The translations under genes were made by a program, and so were the position numbers. DNA of 64,000 bases, from the NCBI GenBank assembly GCA_900208305.1, contig OAPG01000021.1, positions 62,001-126,000 on the forward strand, in the 5' to 3' direction. Numbering within the stretch: the first letter of the stretch is position 1; every line of letters begins with the position of its first letter. The DNA is from Melanopsichium pennsylvanicum (lineage: Eukaryota > Basidiomycota > Ustilaginomycetes > Ustilaginales). Below the pieces are notes generated by a model. It searched no databases, was not told the DNA's origin, and saw only the letters and a program-made list of their open reading frames with translations. Below are positions 1 through 10,791 of the stretch, in pieces.

Positions 1-81
1 AGTGTGTGTGTGTCTGTGTGATTGCAAGACGAAAATCCATCTCGACCTCTTTCTCTTCCAGCAATATAATAAAATCTGGAT

Positions 82-1755
82 TTAGTGCGACGACCAACCG
101 GGATCATCTGTTTTAAACTTGTTCAAAAATGTTGCTTGGGTGTACCCATCAGCAGCATTGTATTGGGTGGTGTACAGCAACGTGTGACCATTTCCTTGAA
201 CCATAAAGTTCCTTGCATTGATCGTATTGGTATCTTCCTCATTGAACAGTCGAACCAATTCTGCGCTGAAGTTCGCACTGCTAACGCCCTGGTTGCCCGG
301 AATCGTTGTGTCGTTACTGTAACTCATCGAGGCAAATCTCGAATCAGTGTTGGCTTGAGCTAGACCGACAATGTAACTGTCGAAACTTTCATCGTCGCAA
401 TTTGGACATCTAACCTTATTTGGCACTTGAATGTTCTGACTCGGGTGCATCAGGATGGATTTTGGCGTTTCACCGGAATCGGCCAAAAGGTCGACACGTA
501 CCCCGTTGAATGCATCTTGAGCATTCTGATACTGCAAAATGCTTCCAAACGCTCCGGCACTAGACCCAGCAATCCACACCCTTTTGAGGTTTGAAACAAG
601 TTTCACAAGCTCGGCCATGTCTGCTTTGACATTGTTCCAACCCTTGTGGTAGGTAGGAGCAGAAGCACCGTTATACTGAATCACATTGTCACCAGCGTGA
701 AAATCACCGGTGCAGTAAGGAATCCAAGCATAATTGCTCTGTTGCCATGGGTTGTACTGGTTATCGCGTGCAAAAGGGAACCACCATTTGATGTTGTCAG
801 GGATATTTAAAGCATTGAAAGTGGTATTGGTAAAAGATCCGGGGATGTTGTATGCCTTCTTGTCCACGTAGCACGTTTGGTAATCGTGGCACGAACCGCC
901 TTCTTGAAGACCAATGACGAGTTCTTCAGATCCAGAATGCAAGTTGATGGCCATACCAGTTTGTGTACCATCACTGCATAGCGTTCCAGCAACGTCAATC
1001 CAAACCCACTGGTCGTACTGCAAAGAAGTGCTGGTGGAAGAAGGGGTACTAGCTGGAACTTGACCTGCATTACGAGTAAATGTGTACGAGGATTTCACAT
1101 GCCCAGCACCGTGGAACAAGCCTTGATTGTATTTTGCTTCGGATTTTGGCAAGCTCTGGCTATACACAGCGCAAATCACATTTCCTTCCGCAAAGTCGAT
1201 AAACTTGATCACCGTCGCCATGGCACACTTTGGAGTCTCGTCGCAGAAAGCTACACAAGCATTGACGTGATTCTGAGTCGTCCTTCTTGCATGCTTGCTG
1301 ACCGTGTACCTGGTCAGATAGCTCGGAGCACCTCGGGTGTTCATTGCAAGCCTATTTCCATCAGTCACCCAAGAATACGTGTATCCACTGGGCGCGGTGA
1401 GCCCAGAGACGTAGCGAGGCGAGAGTGCGGCAGCTTCATCGCGTTTGTTCCTCCGCTTGAGAGCTCGAAGTTTTGTGAAGCTCATACCAGGAGTAACAGC
1501 GATGTCGCGGTACGATGAGGAGGATAGGAGGTGGGAAAGCTTGGCTGAGGAACGGCGCTGGGGTAGAGATGCATGGCCATATAGTGGATCGGTGGGGTCG
1601 ACCGTACCATCAGAATCGCCATCACCAACCGCAGGAACTTTGAGGGCTGTAAAGGAAGTGTGGGGGGCGGCTTGCCAAGGAGCTTCGAACAGCAGATTCG
1701 CAGATGCACCAGTCACAGCCAGCGTCAAGGCAACTGCAAGAGCGCACAACTTCAT
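82..1755 (-). CDS. Secreted pectin acetylesterase-like hydrolase with N-terminal Cys-rich (PAN-like) module
   Basis: The 557-aa product is probably a secreted esterase acting on acetylated plant polysaccharide. A signal peptide is seen at residues 1-19, and RRNKR ending at 105 looks like a Kex2 maturation site. Residues about 113-230 form a Cys-containing module (HVNACVAFC, NVICAVY) resembling a PAN/apple-type binding domain. Residues about 245-555 match the pectinacetylesterase/Notum alpha/beta-hydrolase pattern: EGGSCHDYQTC, the characteristic YCTGDFHAGDN at 347-357, and the nucleophile elbow GSSAGAFG with Ser399. Asp426 (LLADSGE) and His524 (GNGHTLL) are plausible triad partners. The start is the only ATG followed by a signal peptide, and a TATA-like site lies 112 nt upstream. 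No intron is needed. The substrate is inferred from the family; other O-acyl esterase activities are possible. Confidence 0.8.
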   Translation of the reverse strand: MKLCALAVALTLAVTGASANLLFEAPWQAAPHTSFTALKVPAVGDGDSDGTVDPTDPLYGHASLPQRRSSAKLSHLLSSSSYRDIAVTPGMSFTKLRALKRRNKRDEAAALSPRYVSGLTAPSGYTYSWVTDGNRLAMNTRGAPSYLTRYTVSKHARRTTQNHVNACVAFCDETPKCAMATVIKFIDFAEGNVICAVYSQSLPKSEAKYNQGLFHGAGHVKSSYTFTRNAGQVPASTPSSTSTSLQYDQWVWIDVAGTLCSDGTQTGMAINLHSGSEELVIGLQEGGSCHDYQTCYVDKKAYNIPGSFTNTTFNALNIPDNIKWWFPFARDNQYNPWQQSNYAWIPYCTGDFHAGDNVIQYNGASAPTYHKGWNNVKADMAELVKLVSNLKRVWIAGSSAGAFGSILQYQNAQDAFNGVRVDLLADSGETPKSILMHPSQNIQVPNKVRCPNCDDESFDSYIVGLAQANTDSRFASMSYSNDTTIPGNQGVSSANFSAELVRLFNEEDTNTINARNFMVQGNGHTLLYTTQYNAADGYTQATFLNKFKTDDPGWSSH

Positions 1756-1866
1756 CGTTTCGAGGTACGTCCTTCCTGCGGAGTTGAGGGTGAAAGACGT
1801 TTGGTGTTTTACGTAGTGAGATAGAGATGAGGAGTTGGATGGTTCGGTAGCAGAAAAGACGGGGCG

Positions 1867-1874
1867 TATTTATA
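1867..1874 (-). promoter_or_regulatory. TATA-like element of the pectin acetylesterase-like gene
   Basis: On the minus strand the bases read TATAAATA, 112 nt upstream of the ATG at 1755. The spacing would leave a short 5' leader, as expected for an inducible secreted-protein gene. This is a motif match only. Confidence 0.4.
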
Positions 1875-4800
1875 TTCTCAACCGATCAGCGGCTCGGAGT
1901 ACAAACAAGGCTTCTACGCTGGTGGGCGTGGAAGCCCTTTGACACACGGAAAGTTTGCAAGCCAAGGTAAAGGAGGGGAGGGGTCCTTGTATCGGAGAAA
2001 GAACAGGTGGGGGGTTGACAGCGTCGGAGCCAAAGAATGTCCTGAGTTTTGCATCATTGAGCGACCCAACAAGTATCGACCGAACCCTCTTCTCCTGATA
2101 TCAGTGCCTCGGTCTTGCCCAACACGGCTGTGCTTACCGAAAGTAGACGCAAGTGTTGTTGTTGTTGTTGCTGTTGTTGTTGTTGTTTTGATGCTTACGA
2201 AGCTTGTTCGACCAGCGAATTCGCTCGGCGTAGGATCTACTTCAACTAAGATGGTCTTCCGTTCTTTCTGGCGCTGGTGACTTGCATCGACTCGACCCAG
2301 TCTCCAGCAACCACTCGAGTGCATGTGACCAGTCAAGTACACGTGTTTACATCAGACAACAGGGAGGTGGATCGGAGTTGATTGCATGCATTCGCTTGAG
2401 CTCGGAGCCGTCTCCCTCCTCAGCCTAACTTGGCGAATGTCACGTTTCGTCGAGAGTAGAGAAGGAGGGAGGCGACTTAGAGAAGCTCTACCCTGCTGAC
2501 CTGCAGCAGAAGCCCAACAGGTGCCCAATTAGGAAGGAGCAAACTATTTGCCGAAGAGAAAACTTAACCTTATTTCTATAGAGGATCAAAACCAGCTGCG
2601 ATGAGCCCGACACTGCATGTACGCATGGATGCAGAGAGAAAAGAAGGCAACGTCGAATCGAAAGGAAATCAGAGAGGGAGAGGGGGAAGGGAAGGAAGAC
2701 GGAGAGGGAGAGGGAGAGGGTCGGAGAAACGAAAAGTGTCTGCATGACACCGAGACATGCTTCCGAAGCGCATAACGTGCCATTTCCTCGAATTATGCCT
2801 TGCCTTTCGCATTCAAAATCGATCGATCCCTTTTCCGATTTTCGTCAGGTAGGTTGTGTCTGAAAGAGTCAGAGCCTGAATCCTGAGTATGATTGTGATC
2901 CTCGGAGCGCCACCTTGCCGTACTGTCGCAGCCTCGACAGGCTGAGGATGAGTAAGATCAAGCTGGTCTGAGATAACGAGAGGGTGGGTGCACCTTAGAT
3001 ACAGGAGCAGAGACATTTTGCCGCGACCCTTGATTCATGGCGTGTTTATTTTCCCCTTGACATTCTCATAATGACAACAGATTGTACCACATCCATCCAT
3101 TCATACCGCTTTTCCAATATATGATAAGATGCCATGCTTCGCCGTGTCACTGGCTACATCTCCACACGCCCAGTTGACGGTTTGACAAGCAGCGCATGCT
3201 GAACTCTGTTGTTGCAAAGTATTCGTGCACGATATCCAAAGTTTCTTGACGCCACTTTGGAGCGGAAAAAAAAAATGGAAATTCGTTCAAGAGTGCTGAG
3301 TGACTGGTTAGGCAAGTGTTCGTCAGGATTGAATACGATTCAGCTGGAACACTTAGGTTCCGGATAGTACAATATGATCCGATTCGAATCTGTGAGATGA
3401 GTTTTTGCATGGCGGTATATACGGTAAGTTAGGTGCGAAGTGATTTGCACTTTTCGACGTGACCGATAAGCGCCCGGGTATATCGAATTACCAGTAGTTT
3501 ATAGACTTATTTTCGAGGTCGACGTTTATTCTTGATTTTTATTATTTATTTGTTTTCTTTCTGAATTTTCTGGCGAGATGGCGATGTCGATCGATCTTAG
3601 TCAGAATTTGCGTCCAAATTCACTCGATCGAAGAGACTGTATCTTGCAAGATGGGCTCGACCTCGATCAGGCTTTGAGTCACTCCTTTGTTGGAATTGGA
3701 CGGTCTGACATTTTCAAACCGATCGCAACGTGAATCGCACCAACAAAATAAAGGCATGCCTTTGGTAGCCATCATCTGACAATACCACCAACCCACATAC
3801 TGTCTACTGTCAAGAGCACGATATCATGACGGACCGACAAGACCGAAAGCTCGTCCCTGATTGAAAGCAGTGCTCGGGGGACTGATATCCGCGATGATCA
3901 CGCGGCCTGCGTGTCTTCAGGTAGCTGGGGTAAGTTGAATGTTATTGAGGCACATTCACAGATTGCGGCTCAGTGCCATCTCTTCACAAAATCATAACCA
4001 AATCCAAACTCAGCTGTTGTTCACGTATGCAATCTTTGTTATCCTGCACCGAATTCGACTAGATTCCGCACCGCCGGCACCTATCTCCCCACGATTTGGA
4101 TCATGCATGACCTTTGGTAACTTATATCTTGCTCATCCACACATCACCTCCTCTACTTGATGGGAACTTCAACGTCCGCATATCGACTATACCTCTTCTC
4201 ACGTTTAAAGATGTGCTTGGATGCATAGAGATCTCTTACCACCCAATTCAAGGCGCAGTTACGATGACAGTGTTTTGGCTTGGTTAGCCGAACTAAAAAA
4301 AAAAACAGTGCATAAGCGAATCGCACTAAAACAAGTAAATCGCTCTTGAGAATTATCTATCGGCCAAAAACCACTTTTCAACTCGGCCACAGATAGAAAT
4401 ACTGTAGAATGGCCGACCAGTGCAGCGGCAGACAACCCTCCGTTTTCTACAACATGTATCATGCCGAAGCGTCCTTCGAACAGCAAAGCCGATATTCTTG
4501 ACAAAAGAAGTAACAGCTGCCGGCGCGAGGTAATCCATCCAATCATCGCGGTGCCACGATAATCCCGTACCGTCAGTGGCCTATCTAAGTAGGATCCTCA
4601 ACAGTGGGGTTCGAGAGAGACCAAGTCGGCATTCTCGTTCGTGTCTCGACGTTGACGTTGAGTGGAGCTATGACGAGGGTAAGCTTCAGCAGCCTGCGTC
4701 ACAACGGCAAGACGGCAGACACAAGCTCTTGTTCCACCGTGCCAAATAGGAGTAGAAGAGAGGTGGAGGACACAGGTCTCGCTTAGGTCCATCTAGAATT

Positions 4801-5410
4801 TCCATCAATAGCTCCGAGTTGCTCACGATATCGCCTCGCTCGACTACTCGTCGTGGACACTTGCATTGCAAGTACAGCACAGCGGAGGAAGGAGAGGATT
4901 CATGGAAGACCCTGATCCGCACGCTACACCACCGTCAGACGTCAAACTACAAAGCAGATGTTCCGTTATATAAAAGACTTCGCTTAGAGCTTACACAGAC
5001 CTTGCAAATTGGCGAGAAGGTCTGAATGAGACTAGGAAAACGAGAAGAACAAAGGGAAGAAGGGTTGAGCAAACTTTTCGGCGCATCCTCTTCCGCTATC
5101 ACATCAACTCCACCCGCACTGGCACACTCGTCTACTGTATCACGATGCGATGCAATGCAGCTCGCTCAAGAGATCGCCGGCGTGTCTGCGCAGTGCCGCT
5201 GCTTCACTACAATCTGATAGCCGACGGCCCTACACCATTCATGCGTCGAACTTCTTGCCTTTGCTTCAAAGTTACTGAACGGGTTAGCCGTGCACAATAT
5301 TGAGCAGGTTTCGCACCGGCTTTGAGTAGCCATGTTCTAGGTCGGATTTCCCCACCATCTTGAGCCACTGATACGTTCACTGTTCCTTGTCTGGTCGTTG
5401 TCAAGTCGGG
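1875..5410. other. Long intergenic stretch upstream of two divergent secreted-enzyme genes
   Basis: About 3.5 kb lies between the minus-strand esterase promoter and the plus-strand sedolisin promoter. No open frame here shows a recognisable domain, a signal peptide or convincing splice-site closure. It holds a GTT trinucleotide run (2155-2187), a purine-rich GGGAGA tract (about 2671-2725) and short A runs. It is probably the shared divergent regulatory region, with decayed sequence in the middle. Confidence 0.4.
2155..2187. repeat. GTT trinucleotide microsatellite
   Basis: About eleven GTT units are present, with one GCT interruption. They lie in non-coding sequence between the esterase and sedolisin genes. 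Confidence 0.85.
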
Positions 5411-5418
5411 TATATATT
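5411..5418 (+). promoter_or_regulatory. TATA-like element of the sedolisin gene
   Basis: TATATATT lies 213 nt upstream of the chosen ATG at 5624. A pyrimidine-rich leader containing two CCCTAA units follows (5504-5523). Confidence 0.35.
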
Positions 5419-5623
5419 GAGTCAAGACTCAACTAAACACATTGACATATCCCATCCATCCATCTTCACCCCGTCCCTTTCCCTAAGCTTGCTTGTCGCG
5501 TCTGTTCCAACCCTAACCCTAACCTTGTCCCGTCTGTTTCACCTAGGCTACGCCCCGCTGCGGACACCTGTTCATCTCGTCTTGCTCTTCCAGATCATCA
5601 ATTACACCCTTTCTGTCCAAGAG

Positions 5624-7456
5624 ATGAAGTTGGTGACACTCAAGGCTCTGGTAGCCTTCATCTCCCTGAGCTTGATGGCCGACGCCGCTGCTGTTCGTCG
5701 CTCTCCTCTCGTCATCAAGGAATCCGTACCACTTCCATCCACCTGGGTTCGTCGTTCCGACGCTGACGACAATGAGTCTGTCGCGCTCCGCTTTGCGCTC
5801 AAGCAATCTGACGTCCCTGCGCTTGAAAACCGAGTGCGCCAAACATCAGACCCTAACAGCGAGCTCTACGGTCAACATCTTTCCGCCGAGGATGTTTCCA
5901 AATTTTTGCAGCCTCACAAGCGAAGCACCGAAGAGGTGGAACTTTGGCTCCGAGATGCCGGCATCCATATTGACGAAGATCTGGCTGCTCGCTCGCCTTC
6001 CAAGGACACGTTCACCGTTCACGTTCCTGTGTGGCAAGCACGTCAGCTGCTCAACGTCGATCTAGGCGTTTATGAGCACAAGAGGTCGGGTGCTCTCGCC
6101 GTTCGTGCTCAACAGTATTCGGTGCCCGAACATGTCAGCGAGCACCTCGATTACGTCGGTCCTTTGACACTTTTCACCGATCCTCGTGCTCACAAGAGTG
6201 ACATTGCCGGCGTCAAGATCGCTCTCGAGGAGGATACCTCGTATGAGGTGCTTGCCCACTCGTCCTTGGCCAGTTCAGATGATCAACCCTCGGTTTGTGA
6301 CACGAACAAGGTCACCTCTTTGTGCCTTCGTACCTTCTACAAGACCGTAGACTATGTGCCTAAGGCAGCAAATAAGTTTAAGCTCGGTCTCTCTGGATTC
6401 CTCGAGCAGTACGCCAGCTTTGCCGATTTCACCGGCTACCTTGAGCAACAGCGTCCCGATGCTGCCAAGGCCAACTACAACTTTACGGTTCAGAGCATCG
6501 CTGGTGGGCTCAATCTCCAGAGCAATCCTGGTGACGAGGCCAACTTGGATGTTCAGACCATGGGCGGGTTTGTGTTCCCCATTCCGTTTGAGTTTTACAC
6601 CACCAAGGGTTCGCCTCCTTACAACCCGGATGTTGCGACGGTAAACAATACCAACGAGCCTTATGAGCTTCAGATGAACTACCTGCTTGGTCTCAACAAC
6701 AACGATCTTCCCAAGGTTCTTTCTACTTCGTACGGCGACGATGAACAGTCGGTGCCTAGGGCTTATGCTGAGCGGGTTTGCAACTACATTCTTGCTCTTG
6801 GTGCTCGTGGCGTTTCCACCATCTACTCGTCTGGTGACAATGGTGTTGGTGCAAATGGTACTTGTTTTTCCAACGGTGCTACCAGTCCCAATGGCACTTA
6901 CCAATTTCTGCCCGCCTTCCCTGCTTCGTGCCCGTGGGCCACGACTGTGGGTGCCACGCAGAACTTTGCACCCGAGATTGCTGTGGATGGAGACCTTCCA
7001 GGATTCTACTCTGGCGGTGGATTCTCGAAATATTTCCCGACGGCTTGGTATCAGGCCGATGCGGTGTACAAGTACGTTGGTTCGCTGGGTAACCAGTACA
7101 AGGGCCTATACAATCCTCGGGGTCGTGGTTATCCCGATGTCGCAGCTCAGGGTTCTCGTTACGTGATTCGAATTGGTGGTAAGAATTATCTTATCTACGG
7201 TACCTCTGCATCGGCTCCCACTTTCGCCAGTATCATTGGTTTGCTTAACGACGCTAGGATCAGTAAAGGTTTGCCTTCGCTAGGATTCTTGAACCCCTTG
7301 ATCTATACCAAGTGGTTGAACACCCCTGCTTTGAACGATATTACGATTGGTAGCAGCAACGGTTGCAACACCACCGGATTCCCGGCAAAACAAGGATGGG
7401 ATGCGGTCACAGGTGCAGGTACTCCCAACTTTGTAGAGATGATGAAGACGGTGTGA
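5624..7456 (+). CDS. Secreted sedolisin-family (S53) tripeptidyl-peptidase-like protease
   Basis: The 610-aa prepro-enzyme would act outside the cell or in the vacuole at acidic pH, removing tripeptides or cutting internally. Residues 1-23 are a signal peptide. Residues about 35-195 are the pro-kumamolisin activation domain. The catalytic core from about 230 carries the S53 triad: Glu305 and Asp309 in DEANLDV, Ser528 in GTSASAP, and the oxyanion Asp405 in SSGDNG. A C-terminal calcium-site motif is seen near QGWDAVTGAG (about 590-599). The frame stays open upstream of 5624, but those codons lack an ATG and encode no signal peptide, so the ATG at 5624 is preferred. There is no intron. Subclass within S53 (tripeptidyl versus endopeptidase) cannot be fixed from sequence alone. 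Confidence 0.93.
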   Translation: MKLVTLKALVAFISLSLMADAAAVRRSPLVIKESVPLPSTWVRRSDADDNESVALRFALKQSDVPALENRVRQTSDPNSELYGQHLSAEDVSKFLQPHKRSTEEVELWLRDAGIHIDEDLAARSPSKDTFTVHVPVWQARQLLNVDLGVYEHKRSGALAVRAQQYSVPEHVSEHLDYVGPLTLFTDPRAHKSDIAGVKIALEEDTSYEVLAHSSLASSDDQPSVCDTNKVTSLCLRTFYKTVDYVPKAANKFKLGLSGFLEQYASFADFTGYLEQQRPDAAKANYNFTVQSIAGGLNLQSNPGDEANLDVQTMGGFVFPIPFEFYTTKGSPPYNPDVATVNNTNEPYELQMNYLLGLNNNDLPKVLSTSYGDDEQSVPRAYAERVCNYILALGARGVSTIYSSGDNGVGANGTCFSNGATSPNGTYQFLPAFPASCPWATTVGATQNFAPEIAVDGDLPGFYSGGGFSKYFPTAWYQADAVYKYVGSLGNQYKGLYNPRGRGYPDVAAQGSRYVIRIGGKNYLIYGTSASAPTFASIIGLLNDARISKGLPSLGFLNPLIYTKWLNTPALNDITIGSSNGCNTTGFPAKQGWDAVTGAGTPNFVEMMKTV

Positions 7457-7887
7457 TTATTTTCGAATCGGCCGAAGTATACATGATGGAATTGGTACAT
7501 TCTTGATAAGAAAGGTGAATCCGTGACTGGTTGAGAGATTTTGATTGATACAAGACGTGTGTGCGAGTGCGTAGTAAGAGCGTGAAAAGGTATGATTTTT
7601 TAACTTTTGCCACTTGACATCTGGTGACGGGGTGATTTGATTCAAAGTGGTTGAACAGGCTTGTGGTGATTGAACAGTTTGGTTTGATCCATGCGCGATT
7701 GGTTGAACAACATGGTTGAACGTGCTACGACCTGTAGTCGAAAGTGGGTATATATCGACAGCACAGTCAAACTTTGAAAAGAAGGTTGAAGATGAAAGCT
7801 CTCTGGGTTGAAGAATGATGTTTACAAAGACAAATTTATTTACAACATATAAAACTTGTTGTATATAATAGATCAATCTTTGAATTT
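7457..7887. other. Convergent 3' intergenic region with scattered GGTTGAA motifs
   Basis: This separates the stop codons of sedolisin (plus) and OLA1 (minus), so it holds both 3' UTRs. About six near-copies of GGTTGAA(C/G) occur between 7524 and 7812. No gene is seen. Confidence 0.5.
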
Positions 7888-9457
7888 TTAGCCATGCTTC
7901 CAATAGCAAATGTCACCGTCCTGCACCTTATATTCCCTTCCAACCTGCTTATATTTACCTGCGGCCTTTACACCGTTTTCACTACCATGTTCCTTGATAT
8001 CTTGAATCCCAAACACTTCACCACAAACAAACTTTTTTTGAAAATCGGTATGAATGATACCAGCAGCTTCTGGAGCTTTAAGACCCTTCCTAAAAGTCCA
8101 TGCCCTCACCTCATCCGGACCTGCAGTAAAGTAACGAACCAAGTCCAACCCATCGTAACCTGCCTTTGTGATCTTTCCCAACGCTCCCGTGATATTATCA
8201 CCAAGCGTAGCAAGTTCAGCCGCTTCAGCTTCAGGAGAACCAAGTTGAAGAAGTCGCTCTTCAAGTGCAACCGAAAACGGAATAAGCAAATCACCAGCAT
8301 TATTCTCGTCGATCCACTGCTTAATCTTGGCAAGCCACTTATTCTTTCTTCGAACATAGTCGCGTTCCGAAAGGTTGACAAGGTAAATCACCGGTTTGGC
8401 GGTTAGAAGTTGAAGGTTGTTAATCACCTCGACCTTAAAAAAAACAAAACAAAGATAAAACCACCGGATACGGATCGGCAGAAAAAAATAAAACAAGTCA
8501 GCGTATGCGTTTCCCCCATGATGTTGTGAGTTTCATGCGCAACGACTGCTGCCACCGCTACGCAAAAGTTCATGATATCTCGGAGGGTATCGTGATGGAA
8601 CGAAGAAAAAAAGGGAATCAGTTGTATACTAATTATCTCATTTTGGCTTGATGGGCCATCGACGAGCTGGGTTATTAGAATTTCGAGTGTCTCAAAGTTG
8701 CGCACTCTTTATCATCATTTGGAAGTGGGTCCTCCTCCTTCTTGTTCTTCGCTTACTCTTTAATCTTGTCATGACGCAGCAGCAGCAGTAGCAGTTGGGC
8801 CGATGAAATGCAACTTACCTCGTTGTTGTTCCAGTCACCCTTGCGAATGTCCTTGTTGTCTTCCTGAACGTGCTTGAGAAGTCTCTCAATGATGTTGACC
8901 TCTTCCTTTTTCTTCTTGTCATCGAGACTGACGTTACCGGCACTCCTTGCAATCTTTTTGGCATTGTCAAGACCCTTTTCGATCCACTCGATATCTTTCA
9001 ATCTCAACTCGGTGGAGATGATCTCCATATCACGAATAGGGTTGACATCACCTTCGACATGAATGACCTCGGCATCGTCGAAAGCGCGTACGACCTGGAA
9101 GATACCATCTACGTTTCTGACGTTACTCAAAAACGCGTTACCGAGACCGGCACCGGTTGAAGCACCTGCTGTCAAACCGGCAATATCGATGCATGTCAAA
9201 AAGGCAGCTACCTCGGATTTGGGTTTGTACTGCTGGCACAACCAGTTGAACCTGTCATCTGGTACGGGAACACGTGACTCTTCTGGTTCGATGGTTGCGT
9301 AAGGAAAGTTGGCAGCTTTACCCAAATCGCACTTTGTCATGACGTTGAAGAGAGAAGACTTGCCAACGTTGGGCATACCGACAATACCCATTTTGAGGTT
9401 ATTCGAGGGACGACCCAAACGAATCTTTTCAACAACCACTTGCTTCTTGGGAGGCAT
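7888..9457 (-). CDS. OLA1: Obg-like ATPase 1 (OLA1/YchF family)
   Basis: This is a P-loop ATPase of the TRAFAC/Obg class, implicated in other eukaryotes in translation and stress responses. There are two exons: 9457-8819 (213 codons) and 8433-7888. The 385-nt intron (8434-8818) has donor GTAAGT and a T-rich acceptor; joining is in phase 0 and gives 394 aa, the usual size (human is 396). The sequence shows the P-loop GMPNVGKSS, switch region DIAGL, the NLSERDY motif in place of the GTPase NKxD (the change that gives ATP preference), and a C-terminal TGS-like domain ending in GDICYWKHG. The frame continues upstream to an ATG at 9664, adding 69 residues that resemble a mitochondrial presequence. 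The downstream ATG at 9457 fits the conserved MPPKK start. Confidence 0.95.
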
Positions 9458-10235
9458 CTTGTTGACTCTATATGATTTTGCGCGAGTGAAAAGAGTGGTG
9501 GAGAAGGGGCGAAGTGAAACTTTAGCTGGAGTTGCTACTCTTGATAAAGGGCAAGAGGTGGGAATGCAGTGGAATAGTGATGCGCTTGTACGAGTATAGA
9601 TGGCAAAGCGCGGGTTGAGTGTTGTAACGATGGAAGTGGCAGTGGCCAGAACGAGATGAGCCATGTAATGACAACAGTGAGAGAGAGAGAGAAAGAGGGA
9701 ATGTGAGCTGTGTCTGTGGGAGGGATAAAGGATGGTGGTTTGATGAGTTCAAGATGGGATTGCGTTATTTTTTTCTTTTTCTTTTTCTTTTCGCTTTTCT
9801 TGACGAGTTCTTCGTGTGCTTCTTTCTTTCTGATCGGATTCTCAGTTTAATTCGCTCTTACGTTGTGAGAGGTTCGGTAAACGACCTTATTTCGCCCGAA
9901 TGGAACCGCTTCTTTTTGTTGGGTGTTATTCGTGTGAGATCGTAATATCTAATTAGAACACATTCGAATTTCAGTCAAATTTCACTCGCTTTTGGCGATT
10001 ATTCGAAATCAAGTGAGTTGTTTGTGCACTTCTAAATAATGTCAGGCGCGTCTGGTTTGAAATTGTTGGCCTCCTGTGTGTGTAATCATGAAATCAAATT
10101 TCAATTCAATTCTTTACGTGGGGCTCGGCAACCCCGCAACACTTTTACTTGTTCAATTTCACAATTTTCAAACTTCAAATTAGATCAATACCAACCGATG
10201 GAAGTGTAGTTCAAGCATTTACAGAATTATAAATT

Positions 10236-10252
10236 CACTGTACTTTACAGTG
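10236..10252. repeat. Small perfect inverted repeat CACTGTA-CTT-TACAGTG
   Basis: Two 7-bp arms flank a 3-base spacer, 183 bp upstream of the GPI-protein ATG. It is one of several ACTGTA/TACAGT sites in the window. It could be an operator-like site or a weak hairpin. Confidence 0.6.
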
Positions 10253-10330
10253 TAGTGTTGCTGCAGTGCCGTTCCCTTGAACTTTTTGGCTTGGCGATCC
10301 ATCACCATTACCAACATCATCCTCAACGAG

Positions 10331-10363
10331 ACCACCACCACCACCACCACCACCACCATCACC
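10331..10363 (+). repeat. CCA trinucleotide run in the 5' leader
   Basis: A run of about ten CCA/CAC units lies 72-104 bp upstream of the ATG at 10435, in the likely 5' UTR of the GPI-anchored protein gene. The frame is open through it and would add poly-His, but a signal peptide begins only at 10435, so it is called untranslated. Confidence 0.7.
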
Positions 10364-10434
10364 GTCTCCTGTCTCTTCCTTTAATCTCTCAGCTCTCAAC
10401 TCACACACATACTACATATACACATCAAACAACA

Positions 10435-10791
10435 ATGCGATCCACATCATTCGCACTTGCGCTTGTTGCGCTCATTCTCTCGTTTATCACCCTCGCATCA
10501 GCACAGGCAGCAGCTGGTGGTGGTTCTGGTGTCACAACCACCTACACTGGTGTTCAGTCCATCTCCGGTTACACTGCTCCTGCTTCTTCTGTCCTCGCAT
10601 CACCATCGGTCTCTCGCGGTACCATATTGACCACCATCCCTGGCTACGGCAACTCTTCCACCACGAATGAGAGTTCCGGCTCGTCTAGCGGCGCTCTTTC
10701 GTTGATCACCTCTTCCCACTTCATGTCCAACGCCGCCTCAGTCACATTCATGCTCGGTGCTGTCGTTGCTGCCGGTGCTCTTCTGCTCTAA
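10435..10791 (+). CDS. Small Ser/Thr-rich predicted GPI-anchored surface protein
   Basis: The 118-aa protein starts with a strong signal peptide (residues 1-24, ending ASAQ). A short Gly/Ser/Thr-rich middle follows (GGGSG, ESSGSSSGALS), and the protein ends in a hydrophobic tail (TFMLGAVVAAGALLL) with no charged residue after it. That is the standard layout for a GPI-anchored wall or plasma-membrane protein. NSS and NES near the middle are possible N-glycosylation sequons. The start was chosen because an upstream in-frame extension is only poly-His leader. No domain is recognised and the function is unknown. It converges on the cutinase-like gene. Confidence 0.75.
   Translation: MRSTSFALALVALILSFITLASAQAAAGGGSGVTTTYTGVQSISGYTAPASSVLASPSVSRGTILTTIPGYGNSSTTNESSGSSSGALSLITSSHFMSNAASVTFMLGAVVAAGALLL

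Noticed and set aside
6275..6904. 209-codon minus-strand frame opposite the sedolisin gene
   Set aside because: It is a shadow of the protease core, with no independent features.
10255..10434. In-frame N-terminal extension with poly-His before the GPI protein
   Set aside because: It has no ATG at its start, and it would bury the signal peptide. The CCA run is better explained as leader sequence.
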